A stretch of DNA of 64,000 nucleotides from Furfurilactobacillus entadae (GCF_045862745.1 NZ_BQXN01000011.1:1-64000), one strand, 5' to 3'; positions 41,456 to 50,995 are shown, counted from the stretch's first letter. Program-made: numbers and translations. Notes: generated by a model not told the origin, from the sequence alone.

Positions 41456-43381
41456 TTAATCTGCTGAAAGTGATTCGATTGGATCCAATTTGGCAGCCTG
41501 ATGTGATGGTGCCATCGCTGCCAGCAGGCTGATGATGATGCTTGCCAGTAAGCCAAACGTGATGTAACCGGCCGTCATCTGGATGATGCTGAAGTGAATG
41601 GCCGCACCCGCCACGTGATTGATCAACAGTTCAACCAACCATGCGAGGATGATCCCAACAACAGCACTGAACAGCCCGATAAAGAAGGCTTCTGATACGA
41701 ACAGGTTTCGAATGTCGCGACGACGAACCCCAAGGGCCCGCAGAACACCGATTTCCTTGGTCCGTTCTGAAACACTGATGTACAGCACCACAATAATCAT
41801 GATTGCTGAGACCAGCAGTGAGATTGCCGCAATTCCAGCCAGAACGTAGAAGGCCAGTGAAATGTACGTGTTCAGCGAATCAAGGATCGCACCAACACCC
41901 GTAATGGTGAAGGCGGTCTTACCGTTCGTCTTCATGCTCTTGATCTTGTCCTGAACGGACTTAGTCGTCTGAACGTTACTTGTATCAACCGTTGCGAAGT
42001 TTGGCCGTAACGTTGCGTTATTGGCCTTATACATGGATTCTAACGTCCCGTATGAAACGGCTGGCGTCCCAGAGTTGATGATTCCTGAAACTTTCAACTT
42101 CTGCGTCATGGCAATTGGCTGGTTGTTATCGCCCATGGCCGTCGCACTGAACGTTACTGTCTTACCAACCAGTGATTTGTAGTTACTCTTGTTCAACTTC
42201 TTTGCGACATCCTTGGTTAACAGGATCTCATTTTTACCAGGCTTTGAACCGGTCTTAATGTCAGAGGCTTTTTCCGTCTTATTCCATGTTTGGAATTGGA
42301 ACATCCGCTGCGTCTTACCGCTATAATCAACCTGGGCCCCATTAGCGATGTAGTAACCAGGCACAACGTCATCGACACCCTTGACCTTCTTCATCCGGTC
42401 ACGGTCAGCCTTGGTCACTTCCACAGCCTTGACCGCCGTTTCCTGACTGGTCTTCTTGGCGACCTGAACGGCCGTTGGATTGATTTGACTTTCAATTTGA
42501 TCATTCATGTACCCCTTAACCCCGTTCCCAAGGGACAGCATTAAGATGACACTGAAGATCCCAATCGCACCACCAAAGATGATCAACAGATTCCGTTTGG
42601 TGTTGTAACGCATGTGTTGCAAACTCATCTTTAACGTTGACCGGAAGCTCAGGTGCTTAGTCTTCGTTGACAATTGTGGACCTTCAACAGGGAATGGATC
42701 CTTCAGCTGACGGTCTTCGTTGATTTTCCCGTCTTCCATGTGCACGATCCGGGTGCCGTGGTTCGCCACGTCCTGACTATGCGTAACACAGATCACCAGC
42801 TTGCCGCTCTCAGCGATGCCGTCCATCAATTCCAAGATTTCCTTGGTGTTTTGCGAATCCAGCGCACCCGTTGGTTCATCCGCAATGATGATGTCAGGGT
42901 CGGAGGCTAATGCCCGAGCAATGGCAACACGTTGCTTTTGACCGCCTGAAATCTGGTTGGGATACTTGTGGATGTGGTCGCCTAAACCCACTTGCTTTAG
43001 TAGGTTTGTGGCCCGTTCAACCTGTTCGTGGTGGGACAAATTGGTCATTTCCAAGCTCACCATAACGTTGTCTAGCAACGTTAAGTGACTGATCAGGTTA
43101 AAACTTTGGAAAATGAACCCAATTGTTTGCCGACGGTAGCTGTCAAGATCACTTTCCTTGGCGGCATGCATGGACTTGCCTTCTAGTAATACGTCCCCTT
43201 CGTAGGCGTGGTCCAGTCCCCCGATGATGTTCATCAACGTTGACTTCCCACCACCAGATTCCCCCAGAATGGAAACAAATTCGCCACGTTCAAATTTTAA
43301 ACTAATCCCTTTCAGGACTGGGAATGGCTCTTTGTTCATGTAGTAGGATTTATGAATATCCTTCAACTCTAAAAAGCTCAC
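41456..43381 (-). CDS. MacB-like ABC transporter, ATPase fused to permease
   Basis: 641 residues. ATP-binding part ~1-230: Walker A GESGGGKST, signature ISGGQKQR, Walker B DIIIADEPTGALD and the H-loop VTHSQD. One membrane segment follows near 265-285, then a ~220-residue extracellular MacB_PCD-type domain, then three membrane segments (~515-640) with the FtsX-like motif LGVRRRDIRNLF. MacB-type pumps export peptides or antibiotics, or act with kinases as detection modules. No cognate adaptor gene lies next to it. Ends at element E3. Confidence 0.92.
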   Translation of the reverse strand: MSFLELKDIHKSYYMNKEPFPVLKGISLKFERGEFVSILGESGGGKSTLMNIIGGLDHAYEGDVLLEGKSMHAAKESDLDSYRRQTIGFIFQSFNLISHLTLLDNVMVSLEMTNLSHHEQVERATNLLKQVGLGDHIHKYPNQISGGQKQRVAIARALASDPDIIIADEPTGALDSQNTKEILELMDGIAESGKLVICVTHSQDVANHGTRIVHMEDGKINEDRQLKDPFPVEGPQLSTKTKHLSFRSTLKMSLQHMRYNTKRNLLIIFGGAIGIFSVILMLSLGNGVKGYMNDQIESQINPTAVQVAKKTSQETAVKAVEVTKADRDRMKKVKGVDDVVPGYYIANGAQVDYSGKTQRMFQFQTWNKTEKASDIKTGSKPGKNEILLTKDVAKKLNKSNYKSLVGKTVTFSATAMGDNNQPIAMTQKLKVSGIINSGTPAVSYGTLESMYKANNATLRPNFATVDTSNVQTTKSVQDKIKSMKTNGKTAFTITGVGAILDSLNTYISLAFYVLAGIAAISLLVSAIMIIVVLYISVSERTKEIGVLRALGVRRRDIRNLFVSEAFFIGLFSAVVGIILAWLVELLINHVAGAAIHFSIIQMTAGYITFGLLASIIISLLAAMAPSHQAAKLDPIESLSAD

Positions 43382-43680
43382 GGTTATACCCTCTCAATTT
43401 CTTTTTGTAGGTCTTTCAAATTGGCTCTAACCTTACCAAATGCCCCCACGTTTAACAATTGATTTTTGTCATAAATCACCCAACGTTACACTTTCTTAAA
43501 GAATTGTTTCCGATGGAAAGATATGTGAAACAACCATTCATGGACTTAAGCATTTTCCTTAATTCACTAAAGATGTTTAAGCTTTTATTAGAACCTTAAC
43601 TTGTGGCCCCGCTACCCATTCACAGCAACGCTTTGCAATGCTAGGATACAGTTAAAATCATATTTTGGTGGTGGAGCTCC
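43382..43680. promoter_or_regulatory. Divergent intergenic region between ABC transporter and DUF4097-type genes
   Basis: About 300 AT-rich bases that must carry both promoters. A ggtggtggag ribosome binding site lies just before 43681. I see no palindrome or consensus promoter clear enough to call. Confidence 0.35.
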
Positions 43681-44595
43681 ATGAAATCGTTCGGCAGTTT
43701 TTTTATTCATCGTGCACATAATAATCAGGGGAAAGTCGCCATTGAAATTGGCATGGACACAAAAAAGCCGCTTCTCGTCAACGCCTTTTCCCGAAGTTTA
43801 GCAGCCGTTGACCACATCACGGTCAACTATTCAGCCGCAGAAATCGTCGTCCAGTCAACCGATCGCGGTGAACTCACCATGCGTGAATACATGCTGGTGG
43901 ATGACGAAAGTTACTACGCAAATGTGCAGGAAAACGATCGCACATTAAGCATCAATGCTGGCGCAAGACCGGCGCGCGATAACCTCCGAATCCGTATTGA
44001 GCTCGACATTCCCGCCGCGTATCACGGCCGGTTAGAAATCAGTTCTGTTAGCGGCCCCATCAAACTAACGAACCTACACCACCTTCGAAGTTTAGCCATC
44101 AGTTCAACAAACGGGCCCATTACCCTCCTTGATCTGTCCATGACCTGCTTGACCATCGATTCCGTGACGGGCAACATCCAGGGCGAAGATCTTACCGCAG
44201 ACATGTACACGATCGACGCCATGAGTGGTAACGTGACCCTCATGAACACCAAAGGGGCCTACGCTATTCACTGCGCTGCTGGGGCTTTAAAGTTAAACGA
44301 TGCCCATGGCCACGGTAAGTTCACGGTCACTAGTGGAAGCGCCAAGCTGGCCTTTACCGACGTTGACGGCAACTTATCCGCCGAATCATCCGCTGGTTCC
44401 GTTCGTTTACAGGTTCCCCGCGCGTTGGCCTACAGTTTTAACCTTGAAACGTCCATTGGAAGCTTAAAAACACCAGAAATGGCCCACTTTGCAAACAACG
44501 AACGCAGTTATCAAACGGGCGCTGTCGGCGGCCCCTCAGACATCACGATCAGCATGTTAACGGTTGTTGGGTCACTCGCTTTAGAAGCACGATAA
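43681..44595 (+). CDS. DUF4097-type beta-solenoid protein
   Basis: 304 residues, ATG preceded by GGTGGAG. No signal peptide or membrane segment. Residues ~115-260 show regular short beta repeats such as LEISSVSGPIKL, LAISSTNGPITL, LTIDSVTGNIQG and YTIDAMSGNVTL, as in the DUF4097 (putative adhesin) fold. These proteins often accompany stress or envelope regulators; the function here is not known. Divergent from the ABC transporter. Confidence 0.75.
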   Translation: MKSFGSFFIHRAHNNQGKVAIEIGMDTKKPLLVNAFSRSLAAVDHITVNYSAAEIVVQSTDRGELTMREYMLVDDESYYANVQENDRTLSINAGARPARDNLRIRIELDIPAAYHGRLEISSVSGPIKLTNLHHLRSLAISSTNGPITLLDLSMTCLTIDSVTGNIQGEDLTADMYTIDAMSGNVTLMNTKGAYAIHCAAGALKLNDAHGHGKFTVTSGSAKLAFTDVDGNLSAESSAGSVRLQVPRALAYSFNLETSIGSLKTPEMAHFANNERSYQTGAVGGPSDITISMLTVVGSLALEAR

Positions 44596-44611
44596 CCTTT
44601 TGCTTTTCAAT

Positions 44612-44668
44612 AAAAAAAACGGTGGTTAAAACCGGGCTTAATCGACCCCATTTTAACCACCGTTTTTG
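44612..44668. terminator. Bidirectional terminator after the DUF4097-type gene
   Basis: A 16-bp perfect stem (44616-44631 with 44651-44666) flanked by runs of A and T, starting about 20 bases after the stop codon. Confidence 0.88.
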
Positions 44669-44706
44669 TTTACGCTTCAAACGGCGTCTTAACCCAGTCT
44701 CGTTCT

Positions 44707-44838
44707 GACTGCCGAAAACGCGAACTGAAGCGCAGGCTTCGACTCATCTAAGAGAAACACCCCCTTCATGAACAAAGAACGTCCATAAAGGGGGTGTTTC
44801 TCTTAGATGAGGGAGCCTAAACGCGCTTCAGTTCGCTC
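44707..44838 (-). repeat. Nested-hairpin intergenic element E4
   Basis: Outer stem 44823-44836 with 44720-44733 (GCGCTTCAGTTCGC with its complement, 14 bp perfect); inner stem around ctaagagaaacaccccctt with its complement; small apical stem. Minus-strand boxes GTTTAGGC, CTCATCTAA and TTAGATGAG; here CTCATCTAA pairs fully with TTAGATGAG. Followed by the flank CGTTTTCGGCAGTCAGAAC, shared with E5. Begins five bases after the potD stop codon. Confidence 0.88.
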
Positions 44839-44841
44839 TCC

Positions 44842-45921
44842 TTATTTTCTAAACATCTTAAATTGCAGGAACAGATCGTTATACAATCCCGTGTCCTTCA
44901 CACCCAGATCCTGATAGATCTGCGTATTCTTCACTACACTAGCGCTTGGATAAAATTCCTTATCGTTACGCACCGCCGCTGGCAACAGTTTCTCTGCCGC
45001 ACTGTTGGGCGTTGAATACCCAACGTAGGCCGCATTTTGTTTAGCATTTTCCGGTCGATTCATAAAGTTAATGAACGCGTAAGCCGCCTTCACATGTTTG
45101 GCCGTCTTTGGAATCACAAAACTATCCACCCAGAGGTTCGTGCCCTCTTTCGGAATGACATAGTGCAGGTGATCATTGTTACTGATCATCTCCGCTGCAT
45201 TGCCAGAGTAGGTCACGGCCACAGCAGCTTCATTTTGCTCCATGTACATCATGATCTCATCGTCTAAAACGGCCTTCACGTTTGGTGTCAGCGTCGTTAG
45301 CTTGCGCTCCGCCGCGTTTAGTTGCGTCGTGCTAGTCGTGTTCACCGAGTGACCCTGGGCCATTAACGCCATCCCCAGAATGTCTCTGGACGAGTCCACC
45401 AACATAATGTTGTCCTTGAACTGTGGCGACCACAGATCATTCCAGCCGGTAATGGTTCCGGGTTTCACAAATTTATCGTTATAAACAATCCCCAGCGTTC
45501 CCCAAAAGTATGGAACCGAGTATTCATTGTGCGGATCAAACGCCAGATTTTTAAACTGCGGCGAGACGTTGTTCATCCCCGTTAACTGCCGTTGATCCAA
45601 CTTTTTCAACAGGTGATCGGCCTTCATCCGCTGAACCATGTACTCACTCGGCACGGTCAAATCATACGAGGTGCCACCCTGCTTGATCTTAGTAAACATT
45701 GATTCGTTACTATCAAACGTTTGGTAAGAAACGTGAATCCCCGTTTCATGTTCAAACTTTTTAATTAATGCCGGGTCGATATAATCGCCCCAGTTATAGA
45801 GGTTTAGCACGTTGTCGCCAGTCCCCGTGATACCTTGTGACCGCTGGAGGTGCTGTGACATCACCGCTAGCCCTGCACTAATTGCTAAAACTGCAATCAC
45901 CAAACTCATTAGCCGTTTCAT
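44842..45921 (-). CDS. potD: Spermidine/putrescine-binding protein PotD
   Basis: 359 residues. Hydrophobic N-terminal segment (~5-22) without a lipobox Cys, so secreted or anchored by an uncleaved segment. LNLYNWGDYIDP near residue 40 is the family hallmark, followed by YDLTVPSEYMVQRM and LWVDSFVIPKTAKH. It delivers polyamines to PotBC. Last gene of potABCD, overlapping potC by 4 bases (ATGA). Confidence 0.94.
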   Translation of the reverse strand: MKRLMSLVIAVLAISAGLAVMSQHLQRSQGITGTGDNVLNLYNWGDYIDPALIKKFEHETGIHVSYQTFDSNESMFTKIKQGGTSYDLTVPSEYMVQRMKADHLLKKLDQRQLTGMNNVSPQFKNLAFDPHNEYSVPYFWGTLGIVYNDKFVKPGTITGWNDLWSPQFKDNIMLVDSSRDILGMALMAQGHSVNTTSTTQLNAAERKLTTLTPNVKAVLDDEIMMYMEQNEAAVAVTYSGNAAEMISNNDHLHYVIPKEGTNLWVDSFVIPKTAKHVKAAYAFINFMNRPENAKQNAAYVGYSTPNSAAEKLLPAAVRNDKEFYPSASVVKNTQIYQDLGVKDTGLYNDLFLQFKMFRK

Positions 45922-46751
45922 TTGATCACCGCCTCAGTTTGTTCATTACGCAAGCGGTTCTTCACCTTCCGGCTCTGGTGTGCCTGACCAAACACATAGT
46001 ACCCCGCAATGAGCACTAACGAAACAAGGAACCACAACGCTGACAACGCGTTGATCTCAAGGTCGACCCCCTGCCGCGCACGCGAGTAAATTTCCACGGA
46101 TAGCGTTGAGAAGCCGTTTCCTGTTACAAAGAACGTGACAGCAAAGTCATCCAACGAATAGGTGATTGCCATGAAGAAACCCGCTAAAATACCGGGCATG
46201 ATGGCTGGTAAAATCACGCGTGTCAACGTTTGCCACGCATTTGCACCTAAATCAGCCGCAGCCGAAATCATTGAGGCGTTCATTTCGTTTAGCTTTGGTA
46301 GGACCAACAACACAACGATCGGAATGGAAAAGGCAATGTGGCTAAGCAACACTGACACAAAGCCCAGTCGCAGCCCTAACATCGTGAAGAAAATCAGAAA
46401 ACTGGCCCCGATAATGACGTCGGGTGAGACCATCAAAATATTGTTAAACGATAACACCGTTTGCCGAATGGCCCGGTGCCGGGTCTCATAAACGGCTAAT
46501 GCCCCCGCCGTCCCGATAATCGTCGCGCATAACGACGACAGGAGGGCCACAATTAGCGTGTTTAAGACGATTTGAAGTAACCGGGGGTCATTAAACAGCG
46601 TTTGGTAATGCGCCCACGTAAAGCCCTGAAAATGGCCCATCGTGTTGCCCTTGCTAAATGAGTACAGCACCAAGAATAGAATCGGTGCGTACAAAATGAC
46701 GAAGACCACGATCAGATAGGTGCGCGCCCACCCTGATAATTTACTTTTCAT
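45918..46751 (-). CDS. potC: Spermidine/putrescine ABC transporter permease PotC
   Basis: 277 residues, six membrane segments, EAA loop AAADLGANAWQTLTRVILPAIMPG. Second permease of the polyamine importer. It overlaps potB by 11 bases and potD by 4. Confidence 0.94.
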   Translation of the reverse strand: MKSKLSGWARTYLIVVFVILYAPILFLVLYSFSKGNTMGHFQGFTWAHYQTLFNDPRLLQIVLNTLIVALLSSLCATIIGTAGALAVYETRHRAIRQTVLSFNNILMVSPDVIIGASFLIFFTMLGLRLGFVSVLLSHIAFSIPIVVLLVLPKLNEMNASMISAAADLGANAWQTLTRVILPAIMPGILAGFFMAITYSLDDFAVTFFVTGNGFSTLSVEIYSRARQGVDLEINALSALWFLVSLVLIAGYYVFGQAHQSRKVKNRLRNEQTEAVIK

Positions 46752-47556
46752 GGCGTTTGGCCCCCTTTCTCCGTTCGCCAGTAACCAGCATCGTTAGCAA
46801 CATGGCCACAATTAGGACAACCCCAATCGTGGACCCCATGCCCCAGTTTTGTGTAACCAGGAAGTGCTGTTCAATTGCAGTCCCCAGCGTAATCACACGG
46901 TTTCCCCCAATCAAGCGGGTAATCATGAATAGTGATAGTGACGGGATAAAAACAGCTTGAACCCCTGCCTTCACGCCATCCAAGGTCAACGGAAAGATGA
47001 CCCGACTAAACGTTTGCCACGGACTGGCCCCTAAATCACGGCTGGCATTCACATACGATGGTTTTAGCTCTGCAATCGCGTTGTAGATTGGAAGAATCAT
47101 AAACGGAATTTCAATGTAGGTCGCCACGAACAAAAAGCTCGCGTCTGTAAACAGGAGTTGCTTTGGGCCAATCCCAACTAGGGACAAAAAACTATCTACG
47201 GACCCACTGCGTGAAAGCAGGCCAATAAAGGCGTACGTCTTTAATAAGAGGTTGATCCACGTAGGTAAAATGATCAAAAGAAGCCATAACTGTTTATGCT
47301 TTAATTGATTCAGTAAATACGCCGTTGGGTAACTGATCAAAAGGGTGATCAGCGTAATCAAAAAGGCGTACCACACGGAGTTAAACGTCATTTTCAGGTA
47401 CACACTGGACTGAAAATACGTGGCGTAGTTTCCTAACGTTGCGTGCCCCGCAACGTTGAAAAATGATTGATAAACAATCAGGATCACCGGTGCGACCACA
47501 AACAGTGCAAGCCACAAGCCATACGGAATGTAATAAAAAAGTTTATTCTGTTTCAC
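46741..47556 (-). CDS. potB: Spermidine/putrescine ABC transporter permease PotB
   Basis: 271 residues, six membrane segments, EAA loop NASRDLGASPWQTFSRVIFP that contacts PotA. Starts with a 4-base overlap with the potA stop codon, which indicates coupled translation. Confidence 0.94.
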   Translation of the reverse strand: MKQNKLFYYIPYGLWLALFVVAPVILIVYQSFFNVAGHATLGNYATYFQSSVYLKMTFNSVWYAFLITLITLLISYPTAYLLNQLKHKQLWLLLIILPTWINLLLKTYAFIGLLSRSGSVDSFLSLVGIGPKQLLFTDASFLFVATYIEIPFMILPIYNAIAELKPSYVNASRDLGASPWQTFSRVIFPLTLDGVKAGVQAVFIPSLSLFMITRLIGGNRVITLGTAIEQHFLVTQNWGMGSTIGVVLIVAMLLTMLVTGERRKGAKRHEK

Positions 47557-48653
47557 CGGTCTGATTCCTCACCTTCATACGTTTCCAGCCGAGCATCAAA
47601 ATCTTCCTCGGACTCGTTAAACCGCATGACGTGAATGTCCTCCGGATCAAAGAACAGGCCCACTTGAGCCCCCACTTCCGTTCGGTGAATGGATTGGATG
47701 CGCCACGGATTACCCGTTTCATCGTGGCCGGTAATTTCAAAGAACACGCCGCGAAACAGCTGCGTATCAACCGTAATATCCAGCATCCCCTGATCCACCG
47801 TGGTGATGTCTAAGTCTTCAGGTCGAAGGACAACCTCAACCGGCTCATTTGGCTTCATCCCGGCGTCCACACAATCAAACTCCTTACCGGCAAACATGAC
47901 CCGGTAATCACGAACCATTCGCCCACGAACAATGTTACTTTCACCAATAAAATCAGCGACAAAGTGGTTGATTGGTTCATCATAAATGTCCACTGGCGTT
48001 CCGGTTTGTAAGATTTGGCCGCTGTTTAACACAAAAATTTCATCACTCATGGCCAAGGCCTCTTCCTGGTCATGTGTCACAAAAATAAACGTGATTCCCA
48101 ACCGTTGTTGCAATGCACGAAGCTCATACTGCATTTCTTTACGAAGTTTCATGTCCAGTGCTGACAGCGGTTCATCAAGCAACAAGACGTCCGGTTCATT
48201 GACGATGGCACGCGCAATCGCCACCCGCTGCTGCTGACCGCCAGATAGTTCGTTGATTTCGCGGTTTTCAAAACCAGATAATTGCACCATTTTTAGCGCA
48301 TCCAGGACCCGGGTTTTCATTTCCGCCTTCGCCACTTTACGCAAGGTCAACGGAAAGGCCACGTTATCAAAAACGTTTAAATGCGGAAATAACGCATAAT
48401 CCTGAAAGACCGTGTTTACTTTTCGCTTATTTGCCGGGACGTCGTTGATCCGTTTGCCGTCAAAGAGGACGTCCCCACTGGTGGCATCCGTAAAGCCCGC
48501 AATCAGCCGCAAAATTGTGGTTTTCCCACAACCAGACGGGCCGAGGAGCGTATAAAATTTTCCTTGTTCAATTTCAAAATCAATCCCTTTAAGAACCGTG
48601 GTGTCATCGTAGCGCTTCACGATGTTCTTAAATTCAATAATGGTTTTTGCCAA
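47553..48653 (-). CDS. potA: Spermidine/putrescine ABC transporter ATPase PotA
   Basis: 366 residues from a TTG at 48653, which has GGAGGG 7 bases upstream; a longer start at 48674 would place that site inside the gene. Walker A GPSGCGKTT, signature ELSGGQQQR, Walker B VLLLDEPLSALD, and a C-terminal TOBE-type domain (~275-350). First gene of potABCD, energising polyamine uptake. Confidence 0.95.
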   Translation of the reverse strand: MAKTIIEFKNIVKRYDDTTVLKGIDFEIEQGKFYTLLGPSGCGKTTILRLIAGFTDATSGDVLFDGKRINDVPANKRKVNTVFQDYALFPHLNVFDNVAFPLTLRKVAKAEMKTRVLDALKMVQLSGFENREINELSGGQQQRVAIARAIVNEPDVLLLDEPLSALDMKLRKEMQYELRALQQRLGITFIFVTHDQEEALAMSDEIFVLNSGQILQTGTPVDIYDEPINHFVADFIGESNIVRGRMVRDYRVMFAGKEFDCVDAGMKPNEPVEVVLRPEDLDITTVDQGMLDITVDTQLFRGVFFEITGHDETGNPWRIQSIHRTEVGAQVGLFFDPEDIHVMRFNESEEDFDARLETYEGEESDR

Positions 48654-48825
48654 GCGTGTTCCCTCCATCACCATTAAATCTGCACTCTCATGCGGTTTCT
48701 ATCGGCTTTCATAGTACCCGAAAATAACGTAAATAACTAGCAAATTTCATGACGTCCGTTAAGTGTTAACGCCATGTAATAAATCCACCTGACCCCGCGC
48801 AGGATCAAGTGATCATCGTTGAATG
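48654..48825 (-). promoter_or_regulatory. Upstream region of potABCD
   Basis: About 170 bases between the potA start and element E5. TACTAT is seen on the minus strand around 48,712, but no -35 box at proper distance. No other signal recognised. Confidence 0.3.
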
Positions 48826-48962
48826 GTTCTGACTGCCGAAAACGCGATTAAACCGTCAGACCCCTACTCATCTAACGTAAAAGCGCACCCACGGACAAAG
48901 ACCGTCCGTAGGTGCGCTTTTACGTTACCTGAGTAGGCCTAAACGGCGTTTTAATCGCTCTC
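48826..48962 (-). repeat. Nested-hairpin intergenic element E5
   Basis: Outer stem 48943-48958 with 48844-48856 (imperfect; TTAATCGC/GCGATTAA core); inner stem 48911-48927 with 48873-48889 (17 bp perfect); apical cggac/gtccg. On the minus strand CCTACTCA also pairs with TGAGTAGG, extending the middle helix. Boxes GTTTAGGC, CTCAGGTAA, TTAGATGAG and the CGTTTTCGGCAGTCAGAAC flank are conserved. Begins 6 bases after the OppA-type gene stop codon. Confidence 0.88.
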
Positions 48963-48967
48963 CTAAC

Positions 48968-50599
48968 CTACTTGATATAAACGTCGCGGAAGAACAATGA
49001 CGTTCCGTTTGGATCAATCGTTAAGCCCTTGACGTCTGGTCGTTGCATGTACACGTAAGCGCCCTGGAAGACCGGTGCCGCAAACGCGTCATTCTTTACA
49101 ATCTGATGTTCAGCATCCTTTAAGAATTCCCACCGCTTCGTTGGGTTCGTTGCGTAAGTCGTGTTCGCTTCCACCACGTCCTTCAAGTACGTTGGGTTCT
49201 TGTAGTCATCATCCAAGTGGTATGCCCCACCATCCGTAATGAATTGGTAAGGATCTTGGTAATCAGGACTCCAAATTCCGTAAATGATGTCGAATTGGTA
49301 ATTATGACCGAAGTTTAACCGCTGCTTCAACGGCACTTCACGCACGTTGATCTTCAATCCTGGCAAGGTCTTTTCGTACGAGCTCTGCATGAATTCTGCG
49401 ACAGCCTTTGATTCTGGTGTATCAGCTGATAAGAATTCCAACGTGAGGTTTTTCTTCCCTAGTTCACGGAGCCCTTCCTTAAATTCCTTTTGAGCATACT
49501 TCTTGTCGTACGGTGTCAAATCGCCACTGTACTTCCGGAAGTCTTCACCGTTTGCGTTTGAAACAAAGTTAGCCGGAACCATCCCGTTCAGCGGTGTGGA
49601 CCCATCCTGTAACACGTTATTCGTTAATTGCGACTTATTGAAGCCCGTTGCCAGCGCCCGCCGAATGTGCACGTTTGCCGTTGCCGCCCGCTTCGTATTG
49701 AAGTTAAGATACCCAATGGCCGGAATTTTCCGACTGTGGTAGCCCTCACGCCCCTTATACTGCTTGACGTATTCATTATCGAGATCAATAAAGTCGAGCT
49801 TACCTGATTGATACAGGTTTGCCGCGGTACTTTCAGACTTAACCGTCGACATGGAAATCTTCTTGATCTTCACGTCCTTGGCGCCCCAGTAGTCGTTGTT
49901 CTTTACAAACGTCCACTTGTCGTTTGTTCCCGTCCAACCGGTCACTTTAAACGGCCCGTTGTAAATGGCGTGTTCAGAGCTCGTCCCGTAGGCAGCCCCC
50001 TGTTTCTTAACGTACGCTTCATCCTGTGGTGCGTACGGTGCCGTTGCCAATAATTGGTTCAGGTACGTGATCGGGTTTGCCAACGTCACTTGCAACGTGC
50101 GTTTGCCCAGTGCTTTGACCCCTAAATCAGAAAGGGGCTTTTTCCCAAGCCGAACATCCTGACCATTGGCCAATGCGTCCATGTTTTGTGAGTTTGGTGA
50201 CCCTGTTGTGGGATCAACCACCTTCTGCCATGCGTACACATAGTTGGCGGCTGTTACGTCATCGCCGTTCGTCCACTTGTTCTTTCGCAGCGTAAACGTG
50301 TACACCTTTTGATCCTGTGATACCTTCACGGATTCTGCGCCCGCTAACACTGGTTTTCCATCCTTACCAATTCGGTACAAGCCCTCAATTGAGTTTTGGA
50401 TGGCTTCGCCAGAACTGATGTCAGAATATTTGTTACTGTTCAACGTTGCTAATGCGTCAACGGTCCCAATTCGAAAATTATTCTTACTGGTTGTTGCCTG
50501 CTTATTATTGCCACATGCTGCTAACGTAACTGCCGCTACAATAAGCATTGCAGCCACACTCATGATGCGTCCAGTTTTCTTTAACTGTAAACGTCTCAC
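48968..50599 (-). CDS. OppA-type peptide-binding lipoprotein
   Basis: 543 residues from a GTG at 50599. Lipoprotein signal peptide with lipobox LAAC (Cys29) followed by GNNK. SBP_bac_5 family features: YTFTLRKNKWTNGDDVTAANYVYAWQ near residue 100, and APYAPQDEAYV. It captures peptides for an Opp-type importer, but no permease or ATPase genes are adjacent. Its leader is unusual, with two Cys-rich short reading frames and a terminator, so it may serve uptake of Cys-containing peptides; that is an inference. Ends at element E5. Confidence 0.9.
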   Translation of the reverse strand: MRRLQLKKTGRIMSVAAMLIVAAVTLAACGNNKQATTSKNNFRIGTVDALATLNSNKYSDISSGEAIQNSIEGLYRIGKDGKPVLAGAESVKVSQDQKVYTFTLRKNKWTNGDDVTAANYVYAWQKVVDPTTGSPNSQNMDALANGQDVRLGKKPLSDLGVKALGKRTLQVTLANPITYLNQLLATAPYAPQDEAYVKKQGAAYGTSSEHAIYNGPFKVTGWTGTNDKWTFVKNNDYWGAKDVKIKKISMSTVKSESTAANLYQSGKLDFIDLDNEYVKQYKGREGYHSRKIPAIGYLNFNTKRAATANVHIRRALATGFNKSQLTNNVLQDGSTPLNGMVPANFVSNANGEDFRKYSGDLTPYDKKYAQKEFKEGLRELGKKNLTLEFLSADTPESKAVAEFMQSSYEKTLPGLKINVREVPLKQRLNFGHNYQFDIIYGIWSPDYQDPYQFITDGGAYHLDDDYKNPTYLKDVVEANTTYATNPTKRWEFLKDAEHQIVKNDAFAAPVFQGAYVYMQRPDVKGLTIDPNGTSLFFRDVYIK

Positions 50600-50650
50600 A
50601 CTCTTCGCCCCGTACTTTCTTTACGAATTATTTTTTAATGATGGCTATAA

Positions 50651-50704
50651 TTAATATTCACACTGTTCTAACTGGTTACACACGTTCAGACAACATCGTT
50701 TCAT
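50651..50704 (-). CDS. Second short Cys-rich reading frame in the OppA-type gene leader (17 residues)
   Basis: ATG at 50704 preceded by GGAGGT about 9 bases upstream; encodes MKRCCLNVCNQLEQCEY and ends with TAA at 50651. Four of 17 residues are Cys. It lies between the leader terminator and the OppA-type start codon. Probably a leader peptide rather than a functional protein; the ribosome binding site is as good as those of real genes. Confidence 0.5.
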   Translation of the reverse strand: MKRCCLNVCNQLEQCEY

Positions 50705-50729
50705 CTTCGCTTAACCTCCATAATGACAA

Positions 50730-50762
50730 CATAAAAGGCCCGACCAACAAGTGGTCGAGCCT
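50730..50762 (-). terminator. Leader terminator or attenuator upstream of the OppA-type gene
   Basis: Stem 50752-50762 with 50736-50746 (11 bp, one mismatch), loop acaag, then TTTTATG on the minus strand. It sits after the 30-residue leader frame and before the 17-residue one, about 140 bases upstream of the OppA-type start. No upstream plus-strand-independent gene needs it, so attenuation is plausible. I did not find an obvious competing antiterminator. Confidence 0.65.
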
Positions 50763-50797
50763 AGTTTACCTCGTCTAATTAACCACGACGCTGTAAC

Positions 50798-50890
50798 CTA
50801 GATGCCCACCTGTTGAACCACACTAAAACAAGCACACAGACATTGTGTACAAGTAGCAAATTCAACAAGGTTCATTGTGGACATCATCAT
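50798..50890 (-). CDS. First short Cys-rich reading frame in the OppA-type gene leader (30 residues)
   Basis: ATG at 50890 (three ATG in a row) with GGGAGGT 4 bases upstream; ends with TAG at 50798. The residues CTQCLCAC contain four Cys codons, all TGT, within eight positions. A candidate promoter with TTGACT and TAAGTT lies just upstream and a terminator just downstream. This matches the layout of a ribosome-mediated attenuator leader peptide sensing Cys supply. Confidence 0.6.
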   Translation of the reverse strand: MMMSTMNLVEFATCTQCLCACFSVVQQVGI

Positions 50891-50918
50891 GGTTACCTCC
50901 CGTAATTGCCTACCGTTA

Positions 50919-50947
50919 AACTTACTGAACATAAGTGCAAAAGTCAA
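50919..50947 (-). promoter_or_regulatory. Candidate promoter for the OppA-type leader
   Basis: Minus strand TTGACT (50942-50947), 17-base spacer, TAAGTT (50919-50924). The start would be ~20-30 bases before the first short reading frame. Confidence 0.45.
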
Positions 50948-50995
50948 TAAAATTCTTTCCGATCGTTAGCTGATCCGCTTCAAAAAAGAAAGCGC

